Below are positions 1 through 8,622 of a stretch of 64,000 nucleotides of DNA, in pieces; within the stretch, counting starts at the first letter, position 1, and the number at the start of each line of letters is the position of its first letter. A program made the position numbers and the translations under genes. Source of the stretch: Thiolapillus brandeum (lineage in GTDB: Bacteria > Pseudomonadota > Gammaproteobacteria > Chromatiales > Chromatiaceae); NCBI RefSeq assembly GCF_000828615.1, contig NZ_AP012273.1:310001-374000 (forward strand), read 5' to 3'. The notes under the pieces were generated by a model. The model was given only the letters and a program-made list of their open reading frames with translations, made no database searches and had not been told where the DNA came from.

Positions 1-752
1 CGGTGCTGATCAGCAGGGCCAAGGGAAAGCGCCCTACCACCAATACCCTGGAACGATATCTCAATAACGACTACGAGGATGATCCCACCGTTCGTGCCAA
101 GGATCTGGCCATTTTCCGCTCCGGAAAACTTCGTGGAACTGGTATTTTGATCACAGATTACGATGATGACAAGAAAGGTCAGTCGTATATGATCTGGTTG
201 CCGGCGTTGCGGAAAATACGCCGTTTCGCCCAGCCTGCGCAGGATGATTCCTGGGGTGGCCTGGATTTTACATTTGGCGACGTGGTATTGCGCAAGCCGG
301 AGAATGAAACTCATGAGTATCTTGGTAAAGAGATCTTCGAGGGCTGCCTTGAAGGAATGGATATTCCCAAGAAACACCAGAACCGCTACACACGCAGGCT
401 CGCCAAAAAGTCTTGTGCGCCCAAGGGGAAAGAAGTCTACAAGGTAAAAAGCACCACCAAGTTCCAGAACTGGTGGTATGACTACCGCATCAGTTATGTG
501 GATACATCCACTTTTGCGGATTACCGTACCGAATACTATAAAAACGGCAGGAAAATTCGCTTCATCGACCGGGACTGGCGCACACTTGGTCTGGATGATC
601 CGAGAGCCCTGGCCTGGGGGTACTGGTACGGGAAAAACTTTGAAACCGGCCACGAGAGCTGGGCTGTAATCCCAAAGGAGGTTATCAAGTATAACGCCAA
701 TTTCAAGCGGTCACTCTGGTCCGAGCGCACTTTGCGCAAGATCAAGCGTTGA
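1..752 (+). CDS. Outer-membrane lipoprotein-sorting (LolA-like) family protein, 5' end cut by window
   Basis: The open frame runs in from the left edge with no credible start. Alignment by eye to the complete paralogue at 888-1832 shows that about 64 N-terminal residues, including the signal peptide, are missing. The two share long identical stretches such as KDLAIFRSGKLRGTG and SYMIWLPALRKIRRFAQPA, and both end in TLRKIKR. The family (PF17131, outer membrane lipoprotein-sorting) has a LolA/LolB-like fold and is expected to carry a lipid or other hydrophobic ligand in the periplasm. It is the first visible gene of a same-strand cluster with its paralogue, a DUF1302 protein and an MMPL/RND transporter, so a shared transport role is inferred. 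The ligand is unknown. Confidence 0.82.
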   Translation, partial: VLISRAKGKRPTTNTLERYLNNDYEDDPTVRAKDLAIFRSGKLRGTGILITDYDDDKKGQSYMIWLPALRKIRRFAQPAQDDSWGGLDFTFGDVVLRKPENETHEYLGKEIFEGCLEGMDIPKKHQNRYTRRLAKKSCAPKGKEVYKVKSTTKFQNWWYDYRISYVDTSTFADYRTEYYKNGRKIRFIDRDWRTLGLDDPRALAWGYWYGKNFETGHESWAVIPKEVIKYNANFKRSLWSERTLRKIKR

Positions 753-887
753 TGGCTGTAGATTGCGTATTACCTGCTGTCTGGTCGCAGTGCCACAGCA
801 GGAGTGTCTGTAAAGTTTGAGAGTGGGCCCCTTGTCCGGCGAGGGGATTCTGGAAATATTTTATTGTATTGTAAGGAACTGAAATTA

Positions 888-1832
888 ATGAAGAAGAAGA
901 TTGTAAGCACTATTGCCACCGCCATGTTGTTCACGACCATGAATGCCATGGCCGGTGTTTCCAAGGATCTGCCATACCCCAGCGGTGACCTGACTGCGGA
1001 TCAGGTAGCGGATCAGGTCTATTTCGTGAACCACTTCTATGCCATGAAGAATTACGCCATCGTGAAGAAGGGCAAGAAGATCACTACCCTGATCCTCAAG
1101 GGAAAGGGCGAGAAACCCACAACCATTACCCTGGAGCGATTCCTCAACAACAACTATAGTGATGGTGTCATTCAGGCGAAGGATCTGGCCATATTCCGTT
1201 CAGGAAAACTGCGTGGTACCGGTATGTTGATTACCGACTATGTTGACGATGCCAAGTCGCAGTCCTATATGATCTGGTTGCCCGCGCTGCGCAAGATCCG
1301 CCGTTTTGCCCAGCCTGCACATGATGACGCCTGGGGCGGCAGTGATTTCACCTTTGGTGACGTTACCCTGCGCAAGCCTATGCATGAAACCCATGAACTG
1401 TTGGGCAAGGCAACTTTCGATGACTGCCTGGGCGCCATCGATATCCCTGAGAATCAGCGTGGCCGCTATACCCGCAACCTTCCCGCCGCAGCCTGTGAAC
1501 ACAAGGGCAAGGAAGTTTACAAGCTGAAGAGCACCACCAAGTTCGAGAACTGGTGGTACGACTATCGCATCAGCTATGTTGATGCCAAGACCTTCGCTGA
1601 CTACCGTACCGAGTATTTCAAAGGCGGTAACAAAATCAAGGTTATTGATCGCAACTGGGTGGACGCGCCTTTGGACGATCCCCGCGCTCAGTTCTGGGGT
1701 TACTGGTATGGCAAGACCCTGGCTACCGGACATGAGACCTGGGCTATCATTCCTGATGGCGTAAGTGTCGCCAATGGTGACTTCAAGGATAAGCTCTGGT
1801 CCGAGCAGACCCTGCGCAAGATCAAACGTTAA
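888..1832 (+). CDS. Outer-membrane lipoprotein-sorting (LolA-like) family protein
   Basis: A 314-residue protein. I chose ATG 888 because AAGGAA lies 9 bases upstream and the product then begins with a typical Sec signal peptide (MKKK, a hydrophobic stretch, cleavage near AMA-G at about residue 22). An in-frame start at 804 would put non-signal residues in front. The mature part matches the PF17131 lipoprotein-sorting/LolA-like family, with the conserved block around residues 100-150 (KDLAIFRSGKLRGTG, YMIWLPALRKIRR) and a WWYDYRISYVD block. It is a close tandem paralogue of the gene before it. Its position before a DUF1302 outer-membrane protein and an RND transporter suggests a periplasmic carrier between inner- and outer-membrane parts; this is inference. 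Confidence 0.85.
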   Translation: MKKKIVSTIATAMLFTTMNAMAGVSKDLPYPSGDLTADQVADQVYFVNHFYAMKNYAIVKKGKKITTLILKGKGEKPTTITLERFLNNNYSDGVIQAKDLAIFRSGKLRGTGMLITDYVDDAKSQSYMIWLPALRKIRRFAQPAHDDAWGGSDFTFGDVTLRKPMHETHELLGKATFDDCLGAIDIPENQRGRYTRNLPAAACEHKGKEVYKLKSTTKFENWWYDYRISYVDAKTFADYRTEYFKGGNKIKVIDRNWVDAPLDDPRAQFWGYWYGKTLATGHETWAIIPDGVSVANGDFKDKLWSEQTLRKIKR

Positions 1833-1854
1833 TCCGAAATAAATAACATCCTGC

Positions 1855-1877
1855 GGCATGGCTGTTTTGGCCATGCC
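1855..1877 (+). other. Intercistronic stem-loop
   Basis: GGCATGGC and GCCATGCC form a perfect 8-bp stem with a 7-base loop between the LolA-like gene and the DUF1302 gene. No T-run follows. It may stabilise or punctuate the mRNA rather than end transcription. Confidence 0.4.
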
Positions 1878-1896
1878 TGTATACGGAGAGAGTAAA

Positions 1897-4062
1897 ATGT
1901 ATAAACGTTCATCCCTACATCTGGCCATCCTTGCGGCCATGTCTTTGCCGGCCACGGCCAATGCAGGGTTTTTCGATGACATCGAGGTCAATGGCTTTTT
2001 GAAAAACGAAACGGCCATTTTTCTGAATGATGGCCAGGTAACCGGCGAAGCCCGCAATATGCTGGACAACGGTGGTCATGATGCCGGCGACCTGCTGAAA
2101 TTCGAAAACTCTGCAAGATTCTTTGTTAACGGCCTGCTGGGCGAGAATGGCAGCTGGCACTTGGATCTGAACATCGTTTGTGATTCAGAAGGCGTCAATA
2201 CTGACTACAAATGCCACGAAAGCTATACCCAAAACGATTGGTTGCGCGAGCTCTATGTCGATTACGCCGTTTCCGACTGGAACATCCGCTTCGGTAAACA
2301 GCAGGTGGTTTGGGGTACGGCAGATGGTATCAAGCTGCTGGACATCATCAACCCAACCGACTTCCGGGAGATGGCGCAGAACTCCATGGAAGATTCCCGT
2401 ATTCCCATCTGGATGCTCAATGTGGAAAGGAATATTGGTGAAACGGGCAACATCCAGTTTATCGTTTCCGAGAACCGGAAGAATGCGATTCCCGGTCTGA
2501 ATCGTGATGGTGATTCCGGTCATCCCTTTATCATGAAGGGCGTGGATTCCATTACCGGCGATGTGAATGGCTTTCTCAACGTCACCCCGGCTCTGGCCAG
2601 CGTGGCAGGAAGCTTCAATGGTGCCGCCATGGCCGGCATGTTTACCGGCAACTTGAATATGGCTGGTCTGTTGCCATTCGCCGGGTTGACCGTTGACGGC
2701 TTTGCCAGCACTCCCACAGTGTTTGGCTTTCCCTGTCCTCCCACGGGTTGTGATGGCACCCAGACGCCGGTACCTTTCGGGCCTGGCTATATTGTGCTGA
2801 ACAATATCGCTCAGAATGGTTTGTATCCTGGTGATCCCAATGCCAACAACAATGAAACCAACCTGATGGATATCAATGGCCCTCAGGTCACCCAGGTTGA
2901 ATGGGATCCTTCCAACCCGAAGTCCGCGTTTGAATACATGCCCAACGCTACCTTCGCTACCTTCAACACCTTTACCAACGTGGCCTTCACTGCTCAGGGA
3001 CCGGTGTTCAGCGGTGCGGAAACCAAGTACGTGGTGGATGACCCTGATCCTGAGAGATTGAATGCCGGTTTGCGTTACCGGGGTTCCCTGGATAACGGGC
3101 TGAACTTTGGCCTCAACTATTTCTACCACTACAGCGCCAATCCGGAAATCAACCTGAGCTGGCGTGATGCCGTTACCGGAGAGAAACTGGATGTACTGCG
3201 TGCCCGTGGCATGGTTGTCGGTACTGACCCTGCCGGTAATCCGGTGGTTATGCCCAACCCGGGTGATACCATTTCCGCCAAGGATGTCGGCAACAATGCC
3301 ATGACCAGTCTGGATGCCATGCCTACGATTCTTCTGATGAATGGTGCCGGGCAGTTCTATGGGGCTTTTGATCCTACTCGTGGAATACCCAATACCAACC
3401 AGAACGGCGTATACATGGAAATGGAAGAAACCCGTTCCAGGGTGAACAGTTTTGGCGGTTCCATGGACTATGGCACCCAGCTGGGCAGCCTGCCGGTGGT
3501 GTTCCGTGCAGAAGTGCTGTACGACAAGGGTGAAAAACAGCCCGTGGTGGATAAACGTCTTCTCGGGATCGGTGATCTGACCAATGCCCTGACCATGGAA
3601 GACATGGACAAGTTCAGCTACGTCATCGGTGTTGATGTGACAGTGTTTACCAACATGCTCATCAGTGGCCAGTTCATCCAGCAGAACAACCTGGATTTCG
3701 TGGATGACAAGCGCAGCTGCACCACCCAGGCTGGAAATGTCTTTGACTGTTCACGCTATACCGGCGATTTTTCCACTCTGAGCCTGACCAATGGCATGAA
3801 CAAGGGTTGGGAAAACAAGGAATTCTATTCCCTGTTCTTCTCCAAGCCGTTTGGCGAAGGTCAGCTGGGTCGCTGGAACAACATCATCATGGCTGAAGAT
3901 GGTGGTGGTTACTGGGATCGCTTCGATGTGGAGTATTCCTTCACAGATGAGTTTATCGGTTCTGCCGAACTGAACTTCTATTGGGGTGATGAAGATACCA
4001 CCTTCGGACAGTTCAAGAACTCATCCAATGCCCAGATCGGTCTCAAGTACATTTGGGAATGA
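1897..4062 (+). CDS. DUF1302 family outer-membrane protein
   Basis: A 721-residue protein. ATG 1897 is preferred over the in-frame ATG at 1858 because GGAG lies 8 bases upstream and the product then starts with a signal peptide (MYKRSSLHLAILAAMSL, cleavage near ANA-G). The N-terminal mature part carries the DUF1302 (PF06980) hallmark RFGKQQVVWGTADG, followed by a porin-like sequence rich in alternating aromatic/polar strands and a C-terminus ending in W-E, compatible with a beta-barrel. A middle stretch rich in Gly, Ala and Pro (about residues 230-340) may be a long surface loop or lid. DUF1302 proteins are commonly encoded with lipoprotein-sorting/DUF1329 proteins and MMPL exporters, as here. 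The function is unproven. Confidence 0.85.
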   Translation: MYKRSSLHLAILAAMSLPATANAGFFDDIEVNGFLKNETAIFLNDGQVTGEARNMLDNGGHDAGDLLKFENSARFFVNGLLGENGSWHLDLNIVCDSEGVNTDYKCHESYTQNDWLRELYVDYAVSDWNIRFGKQQVVWGTADGIKLLDIINPTDFREMAQNSMEDSRIPIWMLNVERNIGETGNIQFIVSENRKNAIPGLNRDGDSGHPFIMKGVDSITGDVNGFLNVTPALASVAGSFNGAAMAGMFTGNLNMAGLLPFAGLTVDGFASTPTVFGFPCPPTGCDGTQTPVPFGPGYIVLNNIAQNGLYPGDPNANNNETNLMDINGPQVTQVEWDPSNPKSAFEYMPNATFATFNTFTNVAFTAQGPVFSGAETKYVVDDPDPERLNAGLRYRGSLDNGLNFGLNYFYHYSANPEINLSWRDAVTGEKLDVLRARGMVVGTDPAGNPVVMPNPGDTISAKDVGNNAMTSLDAMPTILLMNGAGQFYGAFDPTRGIPNTNQNGVYMEMEETRSRVNSFGGSMDYGTQLGSLPVVFRAEVLYDKGEKQPVVDKRLLGIGDLTNALTMEDMDKFSYVIGVDVTVFTNMLISGQFIQQNNLDFVDDKRSCTTQAGNVFDCSRYTGDFSTLSLTNGMNKGWENKEFYSLFFSKPFGEGQLGRWNNIIMAEDGGGYWDRFDVEYSFTDEFIGSAELNFYWGDEDTTFGQFKNSSNAQIGLKYIWE

Positions 4063-4096
4063 TGTGGCAGTAGCCGCGTAGTACTTGCGGCAGTGA

Positions 4097-4128
4097 GGCA
4101 AGGCAGGCCCCGGCGGGTCTGTCTTGCC
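4097..4128 (+). terminator. Terminator-like hairpin after the DUF1302 gene
   Basis: GGCAAGGCAGGCCC and GGGTCTGTCTTGCC pair over 14 positions with two G-U wobbles around a 4-base loop. The following sequence (GTCCTTTCTGTCC) is pyrimidine-rich but has no clean T-run, so termination may be partial. A second short perfect hairpin, CTGTCCG/CGGACAG, follows near 4136. Confidence 0.5.
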
Positions 4129-4295
4129 GTCCTTTCTGTCCGGCTCGGACAGGGCAAGGATCTTTGATTTCCTGGATCAGACTACCTGTTCAGCAGGTGT
4201 TCTGGTGCTTTTTGTTATTGCAGTGCAACTTATTCCGGGCCATGAGCTCAGGATCATAATAATTTAAATTTTCAGCAGCATATCGGGAGTTCCTC

Positions 4296-7091
4296 ATGGG
4301 AGAACAGGCTCAAAAACGTGGCATGGCGGAAAGATACGCGGACTTCGTTCTGAAGTTTCGAATGCCAATCATCATTCTACTGGTCATCGGAACAATCATC
4401 GGTGCCCTGTATATCCCCAAGCTGGATATCCGCAATGATCCGGATACCTTGTTGCCTCCAACCAACCGGTATGTAGCCACCAATCTGTATGCCGAACATA
4501 ACTTTGGCATGGGTAACCTGATGGTTTTCTCCCTCAGGGTGAAAGACGGTGACATCTACCAGCCCTGGTTTATCAACAAGGTTCAGGATTTGCACCGGAA
4601 ACTGGTGGCACTGCCCACCTCCCGGGAAGCGAATTTCATTGACTTTGCCGCACAGAAGATCAAATACATGACTTCTGATGACAATGGGCTGGTCTTCAAA
4701 CGGCTGATTCCCACTTCCGGTATCAGCAGTGATCCGGCGGAAGCCAAGAAACAACTGGATTTCCTCAAGGAAGGTATCAAGACCAATCCGGTAATGGCCC
4801 CCATGCTGGTGGCCATGTTTGACAAGGATGGCAAACGTTGCGCTTACGAGGACTATCACAAGGAAGAATGTGTGGCCAAGGCGGCCTATGTCATTGCTGA
4901 CTATTCGGATGACGTAAAGGCCATCTATCTGCCCTGGGTAGAGTCCGTACGCAAGCTGATGGACGAGGTCTCTCAGGATGACCGTATTGAACTTCTGGTG
5001 GCAGGCGAACCTTACTTCCTGGCCTGGATGCTGGCAGACCTGGTGCACAAATGGTGGTTGTTCGCCATTTCCATCGCCATCGTCATTGTGGTTCTTTGGC
5101 TGGAATTCCGTGACTGGCGTGGTGCGTTCTTCCCGCTCCTTGGTGTCGGTATGACCATTGCCTTTACTCTGGGGTTGATGGGCTTCACAGCATTCAAGCT
5201 GACCACCATGATGGTGCTCACCCCCATGCTGTTGCTGGCCATTGGAATAGGACACTCGGTGCAGGTGACGCGGCGATTCCTGCTGGATTACGGCAAGTGC
5301 GGTGATTGTGACGAGGCTGCACGGCAGGCCATTTCTCATACCATCGTACCGGCAACACTCTCCATCATCACCGACATGGTGGGTTTTGCCACTCTGGCTA
5401 CTGTGGATATATCCTTCTACAAAGCCTATGCGTGGTTCGGCATGTTCGGCATGCTCACCCTGTTGGCCACCACGACTACGCTCATCCCGCTACTACTGAC
5501 CAGGTTTCCCCCAACCAGGGAAAGCTGCCAGGCTGGTGGTCACAGCTGGGAGGTCAAGGTGGGCGGTATTCTGGCGAAGATCGTCATGGGGCCGGGCAAG
5601 ATGATTCCCATCACCTTCATTGCCATTATCATGGCTGTTTCCGTGTACTACACCAATATCTTCAACTGGAAGGGAGATCCCGTAGCCCAGGTGAAGATGG
5701 AGCAGGAAGGCGATATCATGCCCGGGGTCGAAAAAGGCATCAACTATGCCCGTGCCGCTTTCAAGGGCAGCTCCCAGATCTGGAAGGATCTGGTCAAGCT
5801 GAATCAGATCATGCCCGGGGTCATTTCCGTGAGTATTCCCATACGCGGCAAGAAGCCTGTACTGCCGGATTGCTCCGAGGACAAGTTGTTCCCGGATGAG
5901 ATCTACGATATGGAGGATCCCCAAGAGCGCACAGCGATTTGCGCGGCTGAATCCCAGGCGCGCTCCTGCTGGGATTCCGAGGCCTGTGGCGCCCAGGGTA
6001 TCTTCAATGATGCAGACGTCCTGGCGGATATGGAGACCATGGAAAACTGGATGCGTACCCATCCCTTTATTGGTTATACGGGTTCCTATGCGCAATATGT
6101 CCGACTGGTCAACATGCTGCTCAGTGCCGAACCCGGCACCAAGCCCAATATCAAGGATCTGGCGGTTCCTTCCCATGACTATCTGACCGCTATTGATCCC
6201 GATGATGACCGGGATCCCAACGGCATCATTCAGCTGTACAACGGCCTGCTGGAAATGATGACCTCGGATGGGGACATGGACTCCTTTGTCTCTGCCGACT
6301 GGAATGAGGGTGTCATTCTCGGGTTTATCAATACCATGGATCCCAGAGAGACCCACCAGGTCACCATGGACATCATGCAGTACGTGGAAGACCACAAGAA
6401 CGACAAGGGTTTCAGCAAGGTCAATTTTGGCCTGAGATGCGGTCCTGTGGACAAGCCGGATGTCTATCTCGCCTGTGATACGGATTTGGCCAAACCCGGA
6501 CCAAACTACGTGCGTCCAGGTGTCGGCGGATTCCTTGGGGCCACTGAGGCCACTCGGGAGGTCGCTATGGACAACTGGCTGAGCGGCCCCCTGTTCACTG
6601 CTCTGGTGGTGTTCCTCGTAGCGGCGCTGATTTTCCGTTCCCTGATGGTGGCCAGCATACTTATCTCCACTCTGCTGATTACCCTGTTTGCCCAATATGG
6701 TCTGGGGGGATACTTTACTTCGGTGCAGGAATGGTCCGGCAACCTGGCTTTCCATCTGCTGGTTACCCTGAGTATCGCCATGGGACTGGGCGTGGACTAT
6801 GGGATTTACATGTTCTCACGGTTGCGTGAAGAGATGGCGGCTACTGCGGGGGACTGGAATGCTTCTCTGAGAAATACCCTCAATACCACGGGTTCTGCAG
6901 TTATCGTTTCCGTAGTGGTTCTGCTGGGCAGCTTTATTCCCCTGGTGGCGACAGACCTTGCCAATACCTGGGGTCTGGCCATGTTCATTGGCGAAGCCCT
7001 GGTGATCGATGTGTTCACCGCGCTGATGTTGCTGCCGGTGCTGGTTTACCTGCTCAAGCCCAAGTATGTCTTTGGAGTGAATGACAAGTAA
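4296..7091 (+). CDS. RND superfamily (MMPL-type) transporter
   Basis: A 931-residue inner-membrane transporter. ATG 4296 follows GGGAG by 6 bases. The architecture is the RND duplication: one N-terminal membrane helix (about residues 24-45), a large periplasmic loop, five helices (about 250-400, with the GIGHSVQ motif), then a repeat with a second helix near 430, a second loop and helices from about 765 to the end, with a GLGVDYGIYMFSR motif matching the first half. This places it in the MMPL/PF03176 group rather than the multidrug AcrB group. Such proteins export lipids or hydrophobic compounds using the proton gradient. With the LolA-like and DUF1302 proteins upstream it could hand a hydrophobic substrate to the outer membrane; the substrate is unknown. 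Confidence 0.9.
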   Translation: MGEQAQKRGMAERYADFVLKFRMPIIILLVIGTIIGALYIPKLDIRNDPDTLLPPTNRYVATNLYAEHNFGMGNLMVFSLRVKDGDIYQPWFINKVQDLHRKLVALPTSREANFIDFAAQKIKYMTSDDNGLVFKRLIPTSGISSDPAEAKKQLDFLKEGIKTNPVMAPMLVAMFDKDGKRCAYEDYHKEECVAKAAYVIADYSDDVKAIYLPWVESVRKLMDEVSQDDRIELLVAGEPYFLAWMLADLVHKWWLFAISIAIVIVVLWLEFRDWRGAFFPLLGVGMTIAFTLGLMGFTAFKLTTMMVLTPMLLLAIGIGHSVQVTRRFLLDYGKCGDCDEAARQAISHTIVPATLSIITDMVGFATLATVDISFYKAYAWFGMFGMLTLLATTTTLIPLLLTRFPPTRESCQAGGHSWEVKVGGILAKIVMGPGKMIPITFIAIIMAVSVYYTNIFNWKGDPVAQVKMEQEGDIMPGVEKGINYARAAFKGSSQIWKDLVKLNQIMPGVISVSIPIRGKKPVLPDCSEDKLFPDEIYDMEDPQERTAICAAESQARSCWDSEACGAQGIFNDADVLADMETMENWMRTHPFIGYTGSYAQYVRLVNMLLSAEPGTKPNIKDLAVPSHDYLTAIDPDDDRDPNGIIQLYNGLLEMMTSDGDMDSFVSADWNEGVILGFINTMDPRETHQVTMDIMQYVEDHKNDKGFSKVNFGLRCGPVDKPDVYLACDTDLAKPGPNYVRPGVGGFLGATEATREVAMDNWLSGPLFTALVVFLVAALIFRSLMVASILISTLLITLFAQYGLGGYFTSVQEWSGNLAFHLLVTLSIAMGLGVDYGIYMFSRLREEMAATAGDWNASLRNTLNTTGSAVIVSVVVLLGSFIPLVATDLANTWGLAMFIGEALVIDVFTALMLLPVLVYLLKPKYVFGVNDK

Positions 7092-7103
7092 CCGGGGGAA
7101 ATA

Positions 7104-7121
7104 GCCGGGCTTCGGCCCGGC
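7104..7121 (+). other. Stable hairpin with UUCG loop after the RND gene
   Basis: GCCGGGC-TTCG-GCCCGGC is a perfect stem with the very stable UUCG tetraloop. No T-run follows, so it probably protects the mRNA 3' end or pauses polymerase ahead of the true terminator just downstream. Confidence 0.5.
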
Positions 7122-7141
7122 GGACAACCCAACCGTCCTTG

Positions 7142-7179
7142 CCGCCCTTTCAACGAAGGGGATCAAGGGCGGTTTTTTT
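7142..7179 (+). terminator. Intrinsic terminator of the transporter cluster
   Basis: CCGCCCTT (7142-7149) pairs with AAGGGCGG (7165-7172), followed directly by seven T residues at 7173-7179. The T-run overlaps the reverse-strand stop codon of pth, so the two convergent units share these bases. Confidence 0.85.
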
Positions 7180-7762
7180 ATGCGCCCCTGCTGTGTACCT
7201 GGTTCATGAATTTCTGGAAGTCACCTTTGAGCAAATCATCGATGTGGTCAGCCGAGGTGTCGATGGCCAACTCGAGTTTGTGCTGATCCTCCCGGGAAGG
7301 CCGGGAGAGCACATACCCGGTGACTTTGTCCCTGTGCCCCGGGTGGTCTATGCCCAGTCGCAGCCGCCAAAAATCCCGGCTGCCAAGGGCCGAGATAATG
7401 TCCCTGAGGCCGTTGTGTCCGCCATGTCCCCCTCCCTGTTTGAGGCGAACCGCTCCCGCAGGCAGATCCAGTTCGTCATGCACGACCAGGATATTTTCAG
7501 GGGAGATACGATAGAAACGGGTCAGGGCATTGGCGGATTTGCCACTGCGGTTCATGTAGGTCATGGGTTTTAGCAGCCAGCACTTTCCTGCAGCCAGCTC
7601 AAGCTTTCCGGTCTCGCCAAAGAACTTTCCTTCGGGACGCAGGCTGACGCTGTAACGCCGGGCCAGCTCATCAACAAACCAGAATCCAACATTATGCCTG
7701 TTGTCCTGGTATTTTCCGCCCGGGTTCCCCAGGCCAATGATGCATTGTATGCCTTGCTGCAT
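7178..7762 (-). CDS. pth: Peptidyl-tRNA hydrolase
   Basis: A 194-residue cytoplasmic enzyme that cleaves the ester bond between peptide and tRNA on prematurely released peptidyl-tRNAs. The family residues are all present: the IGLGNPG motif with Asn13, catalytic His23 in NRHNVGFW, Asn71 in MTYMN, Asp96 in VVHDELDLP and Asn117 in GGGHGGHNGL. Length is normal for the family. It follows rplY and prs on the same strand, the usual gammaproteobacterial order, but an intrinsic terminator lies between rplY and pth, and no strong Shine-Dalgarno sequence is evident before its ATG. The usual downstream neighbour ychF is not here; the convergent transporter cluster is. Confidence 0.97.
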   Translation of the reverse strand: MQQGIQCIIGLGNPGGKYQDNRHNVGFWFVDELARRYSVSLRPEGKFFGETGKLELAAGKCWLLKPMTYMNRSGKSANALTRFYRISPENILVVHDELDLPAGAVRLKQGGGHGGHNGLRDIISALGSRDFWRLRLGIDHPGHRDKVTGYVLSRPSREDQHKLELAIDTSADHIDDLLKGDFQKFMNQVHSRGA

Positions 7763-7806
7763 GATCTTTAAGTGGAATAGAGGCTGTGATTGCCAGGGAG
7801 CTTAAC

Positions 7807-7834
7807 AAAAAAGGCGGCCAGCCGGCCGCCTTTT
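7807..7834 (-). terminator. Intrinsic terminator after rplY (bidirectional shape)
   Basis: AAAAGGCGGCC pairs perfectly with GGCCGCCTTTT around a 4-base loop. Read on the reverse strand the stem is followed by six T residues (complement of 7807-7812). It lies 22 bases beyond the rplY stop, between rplY and pth. Confidence 0.85.
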
Positions 7835-7855
7835 GTGCTTTCAAACGAAGGAAGA

Positions 7856-8515
7856 CTATTCTTCTTCGGCGGCTGGCTCCTCGGCAGCCTGCTCCGTGGT
7901 TTCCTCTTCCGTTTCCTCTTCTGTGGCACTGCTTTTGGCGTGTACAGAAACCACCAGTTCATCATGGTCGTGGCTGTCGCCGTGAGACAGAGCGACAATC
8001 TCCACGCCTTCAGGCAGTGTGAGATCCGAAAGGTGAAGGGCATCGCCAATATCCATATGGGATATATCCACATCGATGTACTCGGGAAGGTTTTGCGCTT
8101 CACAGATGATTTCCAGGTCCACAAGGGCATGACTGATGGTGCCTCCATGGGTTTTCACGCCTGGAGCGACATCTTCGCCGATGAAATGCAGGGGAACGTT
8201 CATCTTGATACGGTCGGTATCGGCAACCCGCAGCAGATCCAAATGCAGTACAAAGGGTTTTGCCGGATGGCGTTGCAGATCCTTCAGAATCACGCGTTGC
8301 ACCTTGCCGTCTATTTCCACGTTTACGATGGAGGAATAAAAGGCTTCCTGCTCCAGGTGCTGCAACAATTTGTTGTGCGGGGTGGAGATCATCTCGGGAT
8401 CTTTTCCGCCTCCATAGATCACGCCAGGTACCAGGCCTTCGCGACGCAGGCGGCGGCTCGCACCCTTCCCCTTGTCACTGCGGGCCGCAGCTTGAATATT
8501 GATGATGTCAGACAT
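7856..8515 (-). CDS. rplY: 50S ribosomal protein L25 (CTC form)
   Basis: A 219-residue L25 of the long general-stress (CTC) type. The N-terminal domain (about residues 5-92) binds 5S rRNA, with the SRRLRREGLVPGVIYGG motif; the C-terminal beta domain (about 100-185) is the TL5/CTC extension that E. coli L25 lacks. The tail after residue 190 is almost entirely Glu, Ala and Thr and is probably disordered. AGGAGA precedes the ATG. It sits between prs and pth, the common order, with separate terminators on both sides, so it may be transcribed on its own. Confidence 0.96.
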   Translation of the reverse strand: MSDIINIQAAARSDKGKGASRRLRREGLVPGVIYGGGKDPEMISTPHNKLLQHLEQEAFYSSIVNVEIDGKVQRVILKDLQRHPAKPFVLHLDLLRVADTDRIKMNVPLHFIGEDVAPGVKTHGGTISHALVDLEIICEAQNLPEYIDVDISHMDIGDALHLSDLTLPEGVEIVALSHGDSHDHDELVVSVHAKSSATEEETEEETTEQAAEEPAAEEE

Positions 8516-8550
8516 TGTTCTCTCCTGAGAAAAATCCGCCCGGGGGCGGC

Positions 8551-8592
8551 TAAAATAAAAGCCTGGTTCATCCGCGACCAGATGAACCAGGC
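8551..8592 (-). terminator. Intrinsic terminator after prs
   Basis: GCCTGGTTCATC and GATGAACCAGGC form a perfect 12-bp stem with an 8-base loop; on the reverse strand the stem is followed by TTTTATTTTA. It is the strongest-looking terminator on this strand and separates prs from rplY. Confidence 0.88.
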
Positions 8593-8622
8593 AGTCGATG
8601 CGCCCCTGGGGGCGCGGTAAAT

